Assembly: GCF_000428905.1 (NCBI RefSeq)
Contig: NZ_AUAV01000024.1
Location: 1-64,000, forward strand
From: Brumicola pallidula DSM 14239 = ACAM 615
GTDB taxonomy: Bacteria > Pseudomonadota > Gammaproteobacteria > Enterobacterales > Alteromonadaceae
Length of the DNA stretch: 64,000 nucleotides
Direction: 5' to 3'
The translations under genes and the position numbers were made by a program. The notes under the pieces are model-generated. The model did no database searches. It was not told where the DNA came from and was given only the letters and a program-made list of their open reading frames with translations. Below, piece after piece: positions 36,813-45,181 of this stretch. Every line of letters begins with the position of its first letter. Position 1 is the stretch's first letter.

Positions 36813-36922
36813 AGATAACTCCGCGCAAAATCGGGAAGTTTACGGCAGACACTTTTGGAAACAACTGAAGACGCCCAGAAAGTTGTTCAAACAAAAGCAG
36901 TGGGTTGATGCGTTTGTTATGT
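36813..36922 (-). repeat. attC-like integron recombination site 1
   Basis: Read on the minus strand it starts with ATAACAAACGCATCAACCC and ends with TTCCCG...GCGCGGAGTTATC, 110 bases. The outer ends match the R'' (TAACAAACGC) and R' (GCGGRGTTA-type) boxes of VCR-like attC sites, which let an integron integrase join gene cassettes. It directly follows the membrane-protein gene at 36917-37312 in cassette order. The inner folding is not verified. Confidence 0.6.
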
Positions 36923-37312
36923 TTGATCAATTGAATACATTCTCAAAAACAGTAAAATTGTTGCTATTCCGTAGCTGAGTGCTAGCACATCCCAATAGCC
37001 ATTTCCTATTAACAAGAGGCTTGGGACAACCGCCGCAACAAATCCGCATATTTGAAATGCTCGCTTTTGATTTTTTAATAAAATTGCAATTGGGCTAATA
37101 ACAACAAGGCTATACATCAAACCGACTGGAAATAAGAATATACTGACGTTAAGGGCATCATTAAACACGGATTGTTGCCCATTCGTATCTTGATTTTTCC
37201 ATACAAAGAAGATAACGGATGCGATTATAAAAGACGCTAAACCGCCAACTAAGTTACCGAATGTAATGGCTTTAAAAAACTCAAAAGTTCGCTCCAGCTT
37301 AGTTTTATGCAT
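36917..37312 (-). CDS. Membrane protein, probable integron cassette gene
   Basis: A 131-residue protein with four hydrophobic segments (ITFGNLVGGLASFIIASVIFFVW, VSIFLFPVGLMYSLVVIS, FQICGFVAAVVPSLLLIGN, VLALSYGIATILLFLRMY). Its stop lies inside the start of attC-like site 1, and a solitary attC end lies just upstream of its ATG at 37312, the layout of a gene cassette. Confidence 0.65.
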   Translation of the reverse strand: MHKTKLERTFEFFKAITFGNLVGGLASFIIASVIFFVWKNQDTNGQQSVFNDALNVSIFLFPVGLMYSLVVISPIAILLKNQKRAFQICGFVAAVVPSLLLIGNGYWDVLALSYGIATILLFLRMYSIDQT

Positions 37313-37315
37313 ACG

Positions 37316-37345
37316 GACTAAGACTCCGCACAATATGAAACGATA
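37316..37345 (-). repeat. Solitary attC-like end (R' half)
   Basis: On the minus strand, TTGTGCGGAGTCTTAGTC matches the distal end of the other attC-like sites (TATGCGGAGTGTTAGC in site 3). No matching R'' half is found in the 120 bases beyond, so this looks truncated. Confidence 0.4.
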
Positions 37346-37431
37346 AATAAAGTAGTGTATCTATAGTTAACATTTATGATTTTACTGCTCCAAAAAATAA
37401 CTAGTGTAAATTGAAATAGCGCTCTGCATGT

Positions 37432-37923
37432 CTATTCCTTCGGCCTTTCTTTATTATAAAGTATTTCCGTTTTTTCCCCTTGAAAGCTGTCGTAAAGAGC
37501 TTTATGCGCGCTGTATGAGAGGGTATCTTTTCTGTCCATATATCCAGCGATCCAATCGAGTAGCATTGCTAAATTATTATCTTGCGCTTCTTTTGACTCG
37601 TATTTATGCGGCTCCCAAGGTCTGCTTCTCGCATTTTTCTGACATAACTCAATCGGCAAATTCAAAAAGATAGCTTCAGTTGCAAACGGTTTCACCATTT
37701 CAAGTAAATCGGCATAACAGCCTTCCACAACCCAATTATCATTGGGTGTCATGAAATTCTCAATTTGCTCATATGCCAGGTTTATCGGCCTACGTTCAGG
37801 CGGATCCGAAGGAAGCCAAGCCAGAACATCCAAATCGAGGTGAGCAAACCCGTCGTTACGATGTTGTGCAGCTAATTTCGATTTTCCAGAACCGGAATTT
37901 CCAAAAATGATTATTTTTCTCAT
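37432..37923 (-). CDS. P-loop kinase-like ATPase (adenylate/shikimate kinase-like)
   Basis: A 163-residue protein with Walker A FGNSGSGKSKLA at residues 7-18, then HLDLDVLAWLP, WVVEGCYADLLE and ARSRPWEP. This is the pattern of small adenylate-kinase-like P-loop proteins often labelled AAA family or topology-modulation-like; the substrate is unknown. The ATG at 37923 is set by AGGAG nine bases upstream. Confidence 0.75.
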   Translation of the reverse strand: MRKIIIFGNSGSGKSKLAAQHRNDGFAHLDLDVLAWLPSDPPERRPINLAYEQIENFMTPNDNWVVEGCYADLLEMVKPFATEAIFLNLPIELCQKNARSRPWEPHKYESKEAQDNNLAMLLDWIAGYMDRKDTLSYSAHKALYDSFQGEKTEILYNKERPKE

Positions 37924-37958
37924 CAGATACAACTCCTGCGATTGACTGGAAGCGTTTG

Positions 37959-38303
37959 TTATAATGCATCTTGTGTCATTATATAAGAGACTGTTAGCTT
38001 GCAATCGATAAATTTAAGCATTCGATTAACTGAGCCTGGTACATCGATAATATTTGCTTCTTTTTTCGACGCAATAGATATCAAAATATCACAATCACAG
38101 GCTTCAATACGCTGTCGAATAAAAAAGTCAAATATATCCTCTAAGTTATCGCTCTTTAAGGTTACACAGCCTAAATAGCAGTCTTTCTTAGGGTGTTTTT
38201 TTTGTGAACCTGCAGAAATTTCGCGCTCCAGAGTAAATGCTTGAAGTTTATTTAAACTAAAGAAGCGGAAGCTTGAACTGACGGTTTCGTTTACATTTTC
38301 CAC
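37959..38303 (-). CDS. Hypothetical protein
   Basis: A 114-residue protein with GTG start at 38303, GAGG five bases upstream. It has no membrane segment; the C-terminal half is strand/helix mixed (CDCDILISIASKKEANIIDVPGSVNRMLKFIDCKLTVS). It ends 35 bases before the P-loop gene. No family recognised. Confidence 0.5.
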   Translation of the reverse strand: MENVNETVSSSFRFFSLNKLQAFTLEREISAGSQKKHPKKDCYLGCVTLKSDNLEDIFDFFIRQRIEACDCDILISIASKKEANIIDVPGSVNRMLKFIDCKLTVSYIMTQDAL

Positions 38304-38335
38304 TGGATCCTCATTATCTTACAATTTTATGTAGA

Positions 38336-39580
38336 TTATTTACCACCGCGGCCTCTGCGCGCCTGCGATTTACCTCGACGTCGGGGCGCAGAGTCTGCCT
38401 CAAAATTACCGTATTCGTCATCTTCCGATGAGACTGCAGGTGCCTTCACTCTGGGCGCGAAGCCCGGAATTATCTCGCGCTCAGATTTACGACCAATAAC
38501 ACGTTCTATAGAGTTTAACTGTTTAGATTCATCCTCACTGACCAGTGAAACAGCTAAACCGAAAGTGCCAGCACGGCCAGTGCGACCAATGCGATGCACA
38601 TAGTCTTCTGGTACATAGGGCAGATCGAAGTTAACCACGCAAGGCAGTTGGCTTATATCAATGCCCCGAGAAGCTATATCAGTGGCAACCAATACCTTAA
38701 CATTGCCGTTTCTAAAACCATCTAAAGCCAGTGTGCGAGCATGCTGGGTTCTGTTCGAATGGATTGATGCGGCACTAATACGTGCTTTTTCCAGCTGGAC
38801 CACCAAACTGTCCGCACCAAGCTTGGTGCGAGTAAATACCAAAACTTGATGCCACTTGTTCTTTCTAATCAGGTGGATCAACACCTCACTCTTTCGTTCT
38901 TTGTCTACAGGATGCAATTGCTGCTTGATCTTATCGAGGGCACTGTTAGCGGTATCCACTTCAATTAAAAGTGGATTATTTAACATCCCTTTAGCAAGAG
39001 ACTTGATCTCTTTAGAAAACGTCGCTGAGAACATCAAGGTTTGGCGTTTGCTGGGCAGCAACGTTTGGATATGACGTATATCGTCGATGAACCCCAAATC
39101 CAACACGCGATCAGCCTCATCTAAAACCAATATCTCAAGGCGATCAAAGTTAATCGCCTGTTGATTATAAAGATCAATCAAACGACCCGGCGTAGCAACC
39201 AGCACATCCAAACCACCTTGCAGTTGGTATATCTGCGGCTCAATCCTCACGCCACCAAACACTGCACCAGAGCGAATATTCATATGCCGACTGTAGTTTT
39301 CGATGCTGGCGGCAACCTGCGCAGCGAGTTCACGGGTCGGCGTAATGACCAACGCCCGCACACATTGAGGCTGCGAACTAACGCCACCAGACAATAGCTG
39401 CACCATAGGCAGCGTAAAACTGGCTGTTTTACCCGTGCCCGTGTGGGCCACCGCCATAACATCACGTTGGCTAAGCACCACTGGTATAGCCTCAATCTGT
39501 ATCGGCGATGGGCTTGTGTAACCTTGTTCTGCAACGCTTTTCAAAAGCTCATTACACAAACCTAAAGATCCAAATGGCAT
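38336..39580 (-). CDS. DEAD-box RNA helicase, RhlE type
   Basis: A 414-residue protein with the full set of DEAD-box motifs: Q motif SPIQIEA, Walker A AHTGTGKT (45-52), PTRELA, TPGR, DEAD (154-157), SAT, VFTRT, ATDIASRGID and HRIGRTGR. The C-terminus is a short Arg/Gly-rich tail (GKSQARRGRGGK). This is the RhlE group, which unwinds structured RNA in ribosome assembly and cold growth. It lies between cassette-like genes; whether it belongs to the accessory region or predates it is unclear. Confidence 0.9.
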   Translation of the reverse strand: MPFGSLGLCNELLKSVAEQGYTSPSPIQIEAIPVVLSQRDVMAVAHTGTGKTASFTLPMVQLLSGGVSSQPQCVRALVITPTRELAAQVAASIENYSRHMNIRSGAVFGGVRIEPQIYQLQGGLDVLVATPGRLIDLYNQQAINFDRLEILVLDEADRVLDLGFIDDIRHIQTLLPSKRQTLMFSATFSKEIKSLAKGMLNNPLLIEVDTANSALDKIKQQLHPVDKERKSEVLIHLIRKNKWHQVLVFTRTKLGADSLVVQLEKARISAASIHSNRTQHARTLALDGFRNGNVKVLVATDIASRGIDISQLPCVVNFDLPYVPEDYVHRIGRTGRAGTFGLAVSLVSEDESKQLNSIERVIGRKSEREIIPGFAPRVKAPAVSSEDDEYGNFEADSAPRRRGKSQARRGRGGK

Positions 39581-39732
39581 AGATAAACATTCCTTGGGTT
39601 GTTTAATATTTTCTAAATTTTTGTCGATGGTACGAGTAAAATTATAGCAGCAATACTCACATCACCAAAAAGAGCGGGACCAAAAGTAATGCCGATACCG
39701 GTGCCAAATAGTGCAGTACCCAACGTAAATAC

Positions 39733-40225
39733 TCAATCTTGAGGTTGCCCCATGATGACGAAAAAATAAATATGCTGAATACAAAAGGGAACTCACTAAC
39801 ACAACCCTAACAGCGGCAACTACGCCAAATATTGGGGAACCGAATGCCCATGACATCACGTAAAAATCTAAGCAGTACGCGATGGCCATTCCCAATAAAA
39901 GGCCCTCGGGGTAATTGAAAAATAATAGAAGTATGATTGGAAAACTCGTTGCTATAACACTCATATGTGTATATCCAATGAGATCCCCTAACTTATTCTC
40001 TTTACTAAATGGGTCTGCACCAAACACCTTTGATAAAAGAACAGCAACTGGAAATATACAAAACGTCCCAACAAGCGGATATATTGATGAAATCTCAATT
40101 GGGTAGACATTTTATACTACTACAACATATAGCCAAAATATAAGCCCTGAAGCGAAGTAACCGATATTCCATTTACTTTGCAATGCAAGTCTATTTGAAG
40201 CTTTTTCAGTTCCATAATTTCTTCC
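39733..40225 (-). pseudogene. Broken multi-pass membrane protein (DUF7010-like)
   Basis: Stitching frames on the minus strand gives one hydrophobic protein: ASNRLALQSKWNIGYFASGLIFWLYVVVV, an in-frame TAA near 40105, then NVYPIEISSIYPLVGTFCIFPVAVLL and FGADPFSKENKLGDL, and so on to LLYSAYLFF. The C-terminal end VIMGQPQD lies in a shifted frame and the N-terminal start is lost or shifted. The FGxDxFSKEN motif resembles DUF7010 membrane proteins. At least two lesions point to a pseudogene. It follows attC-like site 2 in cassette order. Confidence 0.55.
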
Positions 40226-40245
40226 CTTTATTTAGAACCACCCGA

Positions 40246-40355
40246 GCTTAATATCCCGCATAAAGGGCAAGTTTATGGGGCGGCTTTTGAGTAACGCGAA
40301 ATACGAACGTAAAGTTTTCCCAACGAGCAAAGAAAGTGTTAATGCGTTTGTTAGC
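40246..40355 (-). repeat. attC-like integron recombination site 2
   Basis: On the minus strand, 110 bases from GCTAACAAACGCATTAAC to CCCTTTATGCGGGATATTAAGC. Both ends resemble the Vibrio VCR (TAACAAACGCC ... CCCCTTAGGCGGGCGTTA). This is the clearest of the sites. Confidence 0.7.
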
Positions 40356-40473
40356 AGCTATATTGTGTTGTGGATATTGAATTAACAAGCTATTGCTCCT
40401 TGATATTTGTGTTGATTTCTAAACATTACCCAGTTTCACATGAAACGACAACTGATTTATCTTGGCGAAGAAG
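40356..40473. repeat. Duplicated block, copy A
   Basis: About 118 bases beginning TATATTGTGTTGTGG and containing CTGATTTATC recur, diverged, at 41007-41122. Each copy abuts the R'' end of an attC-like site. Copy A has a parS-like TTTCACATGAAAC (40434-40446), which is lost in the other copy. Confidence 0.75.
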
Positions 40474-40574
40474 ACCAAACAGCAAATGCGCGCGAACCCG
40501 AAAAAACGAATTTGAAGCAGATGGATTGACTCTTGAGAGAACGAGCAACTTACGTCAATTGATAAAACCATAAC

Positions 40575-40937
40575 TCAAAAAATAACTGTATTACCCAATA
40601 AAACGCCCGTTAGACTGCCAAGGAAATAAATTAGCATTTTCAATATATCCATTAATAAAATAGAGACATGATAAGCAACAAAAACCTTTGGTGTCGAGTA
40701 AAGCATTGAAAATGGTAGGCGAGCACGTTTAGTTATGCAATCGGTGCCTAACACAAAGAAAAATACACTTAACAGAAAATAAATTACTAATAATAGATTA
40801 GCAATTTTATCTACGATTAGCAGCGAGCTATCAGCAGATCTGGTCGCAAGATAAATGATTGCAAAGCCCAATACCATTCCACTAAGATAAGCCGCTATTT
40901 TGGCAGGTGAAAAGAATCGACTAAACAGGGCTAACAC
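40575..40937 (-). CDS. Membrane protein, probable integron cassette gene
   Basis: A 120-residue protein with hydrophobic segments near 10-30, 40-64 and 85-115. The only start in frame is GTG inside the R' end of attC-like site 3 (or a later alternative), a position found in some cassettes. It sits between attC-like sites 2 and 3, so the unit 40356-40937 plus site 2 has the form of one cassette. Function unknown. Confidence 0.55.
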   Translation of the reverse strand: MLALFSRFFSPAKIAAYLSGMVLGFAIIYLATRSADSSLLIVDKIANLLLVIYFLLSVFFFVLGTDCITKRARLPFSMLYSTPKVFVAYHVSILLMDILKMLIYFLGSLTGVLLGNTVIF

Positions 40938-41006
40938 TCCGCATATCGGGAAATTGCATGGGCGCAGTTTTTGAGCGCAGCGATTGGGTTAATGCGTTTG
41001 TATGCA
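40930..41006 (-). repeat. attC-like integron recombination site 3
   Basis: On the minus strand, 77 bases from ATACAAACGCATTAACCC to TATGCGGAGTGTTAGC. The R'' start differs by one base from TAACAAACGC; the R' end fits GTTRRRY-type boxes. Confidence 0.65.
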
Positions 41007-41122
41007 GCTATATTATGTTGTGGATATTGAATTAACAAGCTATCACTCCTTGATGTTTGTTTTGAAGTAATGACATTAGTGAATTTTAGCTAAAACAACA
41101 ACTGATTTATCCTGACGAAGCC
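41007..41122. repeat. Duplicated block, copy B
   Basis: Second copy of the block at 40356-40473; first 60 bases are nearly identical, the rest diverged. Confidence 0.75.
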
Positions 41123-41731
41123 TAGACGACCAATGCGGGCGGACCTATTGTGCAGTGACAATAAAGTGTCATACTAAACAATAAAGTATCATCCTTTACA
41201 ATAATCTACATGTAACTAAAATTTAGATAGAAAAGTTAGAAAACCCAATAAAAACAGTGCCTCCAAAGCGATTATTTAACTTTACTTCGAATTATCTAAG
41301 TTTGTGCTTATTTATAAGTGTGAATTGGTAATTACTAGTGGTCATTTTTTAGATCAACTTTTAACATTGTGGATCTAATTTATTTATAGACGGATAATAA
41401 ACTAACACCTGAATGCTGCGGCTTTCGGCAGCCACCCAAAATCCATATTAAGATAATTCTTAACGGCAGCAAATGGCGGTAAGGGGACATAAGCAATTCC
41501 CTTCTTTCAAAAGCAAAATCCACCTATTAAGCAGTCTAAAAACTTAGAGCCGGCAAGCAGACTTTCAGCTAAATAAAGAACTCAAGGATGAGTGCTGCTA
41601 CACAAATACCGATTAAAAAATGCTTTTTAACGCGAGGGGATTACACTGTCGCAGTAAACTGGTTGCAAGATTTTCGCAATGGTGACATTAAAACCGCACC
41701 TCGTTGTATAAACAAATAGTTTTGTTGTACT
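41123..41731. other. Gene-free DNA with small repeats
   Basis: No supported gene. Two near copies of ACAATAAAGT-TCAT lie at 41158-41191, and a GCTGC/GCAGC hairpin near 41415. The rest is AT-rich with no recognised signal. Confidence 0.4.
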
Positions 41732-42082
41732 TTATACACCAAACGACGTTTTATACTCTTGCGTTACATCCGTTAACTTACCCTCTTGTAAGGCATAAAT
41801 AATATCGGCGTCTAATATCGTCTCTTGCCTGTGGGCAATTACAATGCGCGTCATGTCGAGTTGTTGTATCGCTTGGTTAACGTAATGCTCAAGGGCGGCA
41901 TCTAAATGACTAGTGGCTTCATCAAGCAGTAGTATTTTGGGTTGGCGATATAAAGCACGGGCCAGTAAGAGGCGCTGCTTTTGCCCACCCGACAGTGCGC
42001 TGCCCATGTCACCTACAAGTGAATTGTAGCCCATGTTCATTTGCGTAATGTCTTGGTGGATACCGGCCAAGGTAATTGACAT
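41732..42082 (-). pseudogene. ABC exporter ATPase, C-terminal fragment (bacteriocin/RaxB-CvaB type)
   Basis: The last 116 codons of a nucleotide-binding domain: LAGIHQDITQMNMGYNSLVGDMGSALSGGQKQRLLLARAL (signature SGGQ), LLLDEATSHLD (Walker B), IVIAHRQETI (H-loop). GMGSALSGGQKQR and MGYNSLVGD match peptidase-containing bacteriocin exporters such as CvaB/RaxB. Walker A and the membrane part are missing; the 5' end stops abruptly where IS91-type transposase sequence begins (about 42083), so the element truncated the gene. Confidence 0.75.
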
Positions 42083-42407
42083 TTAATACTAATCCCCGTA
42101 ATTCCTTAGGCAAGGTGAAAGTCACCGTATAGTAATCCACAGGCAACAGCTTGCTTTGCTGGCGTGCCAGCCACTGACGGGTGGTGTGATGTTAACACTG
42201 ATTGCACGCACGATGACCACAAGAGCAGTATGTGCGGCGCTGGTAAGGACAGTCATCACAGGCAAGCGCAATCTCACCGTATTGCGGAGTACGACATCCA
42301 AGAATGGCATTAATCGCCGACCATTCATCTTGGGAGGTTGCCCTTGAGTATCGTTGTTTGAAGCGAGGCAGATAGCGCTCATAAATAGAGGCAAGCTCAT
42401 AGCTCAT
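42083..42407 (-). pseudogene. IS91-type transposase, truncated and with a stop codon
   Basis: From the ATG at 42407: SIYERYLPRFKQRYSRATSQDEWSAINAIL, then Cys pairs CDDCPYQRRTYCSCGHRACNQC, the zinc-binding head of IS91 (Y2, rolling-circle) transposases. The TAA at 42192-42194 stands where the family has Gln (CNQC-Q-HH); in the same frame HHTTRQWLARQQSKLLPVDYYTVTFTLPKELRG follows, as expected, up to the junction with the ABC gene. So it has one nonsense change and a 3' truncation. Confidence 0.8.
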
Positions 42408-43314
42408 GCTTTTTCTCCCCGTCCATAACGATGTTAAGCCTATCCACCATGGCGTTGATAAGCTTGCCGGTGTCATGTTGAGTGACATCGGTTAACTGTG
42501 TGTACAGTGCGGTAGTTTTGGGGCATTCATGCCCCATTTCATGCTGGATAGCGCGCAGGTTGACACCGCATTCCACCAGATGTGCCCCATAGCAATGGCG
42601 CAAAGTGTGAGGGGAAGCAGATTTGTAGATGGCGCAGTCGGCCAGAATGATTTTGAAGGCTTTTTGCAGTCCACCACGATCCATTATCTTAGTGGCATGA
42701 TGGCGCTCGTGATGGTTTTTCCCGGCAGGAAACAATAAGGAAGGATGGCGGTGAGTGGCCCAATATTGGCGCAGTGCGACTAATGCGCGCTGGGGTAAGA
42801 TAACAAAACGGTCTTTTTTACCTTTGCCAAGACGGATATGGAGCTTCATACGCTGGGCATCGATGTCGCCAATCTTTACGCTAAGGGTTTCGCCAAGGCG
42901 AAGCCCCATGCTAAAAGACACGAGAATGAAGGTTTGATAACGAAGCTCACGGGTGGCGTTGATAAGCTGCTCAATTTCTTGGAGGGTGAGGATATCGGGT
43001 AACACTTTCACGTGAGGGGGTTTGACAATGTCAATCCATTGCCAGTGTTTGTCCAGAACATGCTTGTAAAAGAACTGAAGGCCATTGCGATCAATTTTAA
43101 CGGTGCTCCAGGAGTGTGTTTTAACAAGTGAGGTAAAATAGTTTTTGAGATGGGTTTTGGTTAATTCATCGGGGCAGATGTCGAAAAAGGAGGTGATACG
43201 CCTGACGGCGCGTGAGTAGGCATCGATAGTGGCATCGGCTTTGCCTTGACGAAGTAATGCGTTAAGATGCTGTTTTTACAGTAAATCGAACTTTTGTTGC
43301 TGTGCTGTGTTCAT
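42397..43314 (-). pseudogene. Tyrosine recombinase of the IS91-type element, with early stop
   Basis: From an ATG at 43314 the frame reads 12 codons, then TAA at 43276-43278, and goes on in the same frame: KQHLNALLRQGKADATIDAYSRA (SAM-like N-domain) and a full catalytic domain with LRLGETLSV (Arg), HTLRHCYGAHL (HxxR) and GHECPKTTALYTQL (His and Tyr). It pairs with the transposase, overlapping by 11 bases. If the stop is real, only a 204-codon product from the ATG at 43011 could be made, lacking the core-binding domain. Confidence 0.75.
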
Positions 43315-43380
43315 GGGATAATTCCTCTATTAGTCGCACTCGGGGATGAGTGCGTAGAGGTATTATCGTTGATAGGTCAG

Positions 43381-43413
43381 ATATCTGAATTTTGCCGCGG
43401 AGCGGCTTCGTTC
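43381..43413 (-). mobile_element. Probable outer end of IS91-type element 1
   Basis: GCCGCGGAGCGGC (43394-43406) is followed by TTCGTTC. Nearly the same core recurs at 46162-46174 upstream of the second recombinase gene, so it is probably a shared element end. GTTC at the edge fits the GAAC/GTTC target of IS91. Confidence 0.5.
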
Positions 43414-43428
43414 AACAAGGAGTTTAGA

Positions 43429-43752
43429 ATGACAAAAATCTTTTTAGTAGCAATATTATTATCTGTTAGCCTTACTTTAAGTGCTAAATCGGAGGCAGAA
43501 ATGCCTACGCCTAAAATTTCTATTCATCAAGCTTCAAATGCTGCTGAGGTTTTATTGTTAAGAAGCGAGGATAATATCGAACCTAAGCTTTTTTTGGCTG
43601 AAGAATATATTGTTCAATCCATCAATTTTTCAAAAGTTAAAAATGAGTGGGTTTGGGTTGTTCGTTTTATGCACCCGAAAGCGAAAGACTACAAAGTTAC
43701 ATACCATGTTGATCAAGATGGGAGCGCTAAATTCGAGTTTGCCACAGATTGA
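43429..43752 (+). CDS. Small exported protein, cassette-like
   Basis: A 107-residue protein with signal peptide (MTKIFLVAILLSVSLTLSA, cleaved after about 19-24). The mature part is a PepSY-like or small beta domain: VWVVRFMHPKAKDYKVTYHVDQDGSAKFEF. AAGGAG is six bases before the ATG at 43429, which is preferred over the longer frame. It begins right beside the IS91-type end; CATAACAAAG after its stop resembles an attC start. Confidence 0.65.
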   Translation: MTKIFLVAILLSVSLTLSAKSEAEMPTPKISIHQASNAAEVLLLRSEDNIEPKLFLAEEYIVQSINFSKVKNEWVWVVRFMHPKAKDYKVTYHVDQDGSAKFEFATD

Positions 43753-44212
43753 GCGCATAACAAAGACTATGGCAAAAGCTCGTTCTTTCAAGAGTGGCTC
43801 TCATCTGTTTTTAATGAGTTATTTTCGGGTTCGCGAGCGCATAATGTTTGATTTCCGCTGGTCAACTTCAGTTGTTGTTTCAGCGCCAAACGGGTATTGT
43901 TTTACCTAAATGGTTAACGCAAGGAGACATGGATTGTTTTATCAATACCGAGTTAAATCAACTAAATATAACAAACGCATCAACTCACTCCCGTTGGTCG
44001 CTGGGAAAATTACTCGGGGTGTTGAGGTTGTAGAATAACTAATTCATTCAAAACTAGTAATGTTTTGTGCTCTTGAATCGTACTGTAAGCAGCTAATTCG
44101 ATATAAGTAATGCATTTGTCACCCCGATTTATGGGTGTAATTTATAATAAACGAGTAATTCTACAGCCTCGTTATGTTTCCGCGGTAGATATTTAGCAAG
44201 GATGATTCAAGT
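43753..44212. other. Gene-free cassette-region DNA with a half attC
   Basis: ATAACAAACGCATCAAC at 43968-43984 (plus strand) is identical to attC-like R'' ends seen on the minus strand, but no matching second half follows within the usual distance. No supported gene. Confidence 0.4.
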
Positions 44213-44479
44213 TTGAAAAAGCGTTTTGGATTAGTGTTAATTGAAACAACTAAAATAGCGACTTGGGCAATTAGGTTATTCTGTTTACTATTTGCTAGTA
44301 ATTTTGCAAACGAATTTATTGAATTGCTGGAAGCTGGATCTTTTTACAGAAGAGGCAATTTTTATACTTTAGTTGACAACCCAACTTCATTTTACATACG
44401 AGCTACTAAATATGGAGTTTTTTGCATTTTGGCGTTTTGGTATATGACGATTGGAACTAAGGTTACAAGTGAAACATAA
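44213..44479 (+). CDS. Small membrane protein, cassette-like
   Basis: An 88-residue protein with hydrophobic segments at about 10-32 and 68-82. The start is TTG with AAGGA upstream. Its 3' end runs into the attC-like repeat at 44475. Function unknown. Confidence 0.55.
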   Translation: MKKRFGLVLIETTKIATWAIRLFCLLFASNFANEFIELLEAGSFYRRGNFYTLVDNPTSFYIRATKYGVFCILAFWYMTIGTKVTSET

Positions 44480-44550
44480 CAAAAACATCAACTGGAAAAC
44501 CACTCGCTGGGCTACGACCAATACGCGCGCGTTTTCCAGTTATATTAGCC
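44475..44550 (+). repeat. attC-like site 4 with a perfect 11-bp inverted repeat
   Basis: CATAAC at 44475 followed by AACTGGAAAAC (44490-44500), which pairs perfectly with GTTTTCCAGTT (44531-44541), then ATATTAGCC. The palindrome and the CATAAC/TATTAGC ends fit an attC, here on the plus strand, opposite to sites 1-3. The distal box is partly lost. Confidence 0.5.
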
Positions 44551-45090
44551 GTAAACAACACGTTTTAACGACCATCTTAGTTCTTTAATTATTACACTAT
44601 TGAAGCCTCAAATGTTTCTTAATTTTGGTTTAAACGAATGTCCGCTTCGGTTTAAAATTCCCGCAAAATAAAGCAAATGCCAGAGCCAATTGAGCGCCAT
44701 TTTCAGGATTACCTACAAATTAAATTTTATCACTGATATTTGCTGTTTGAATTCTCAGAATAAAAAATGCTTATTTCAGCAATGTTTTAGATTATCAGCT
44801 ATCTGTCTTCCACAATAAATCCGCTATCCCTTATCAGATGCGACAGATGGTAGATAATCTGACATGGACGAAACCGCGGGATGTTACCTATAATGTTTCG
44901 CTATGGGGATTTCGTTGTTGGGTCGGGCGGATGTGGTGGGTGTTTCGCTCACAATTATTTTTCGGGCCTGTAATACTTGTACTATATTCATAATTTTCGC
45001 CAATTCCACGCGCTTTTTAGTGTCATTCTGTTATCGTTCTCCACATTTTTGTCTGCATCTGTATTTTCGACCACAGTGTACTGTAATGGT
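44551..45090. other. Gene-free DNA
   Basis: AT-rich; short open frames here (44903-45159) have no family resemblance or ribosome sites. No recognised feature. Confidence 0.4.
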
Positions 45091-45171
45091 CTAATGATCT
45101 TGGTTTACTGCTTTATAATGTTCACCATAAGAACGAAAGATATCGGCCACCTCAAGTGAATGGCAAGGCAT
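45091..45171 (-). pseudogene. IS91-type transposase, N-terminal stub
   Basis: Just after the recombinase stop, the minus strand reads MPCHSLEVADIFRSYGEHYKAVN before a stop at 45091. LEVADIFRxYG is the typical start of IS91-family transposases. Only about 20 codons remain, so the rest of the transposase has been lost. Confidence 0.6.
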
Positions 45172-45181
45172 CTCATGTAAC

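Noticed and set aside
36763-36978. 71-codon plus-strand frame
   Set aside because: It spans attC-like site 1 and has no family likeness; the cassette gene on the other strand explains the DNA better.
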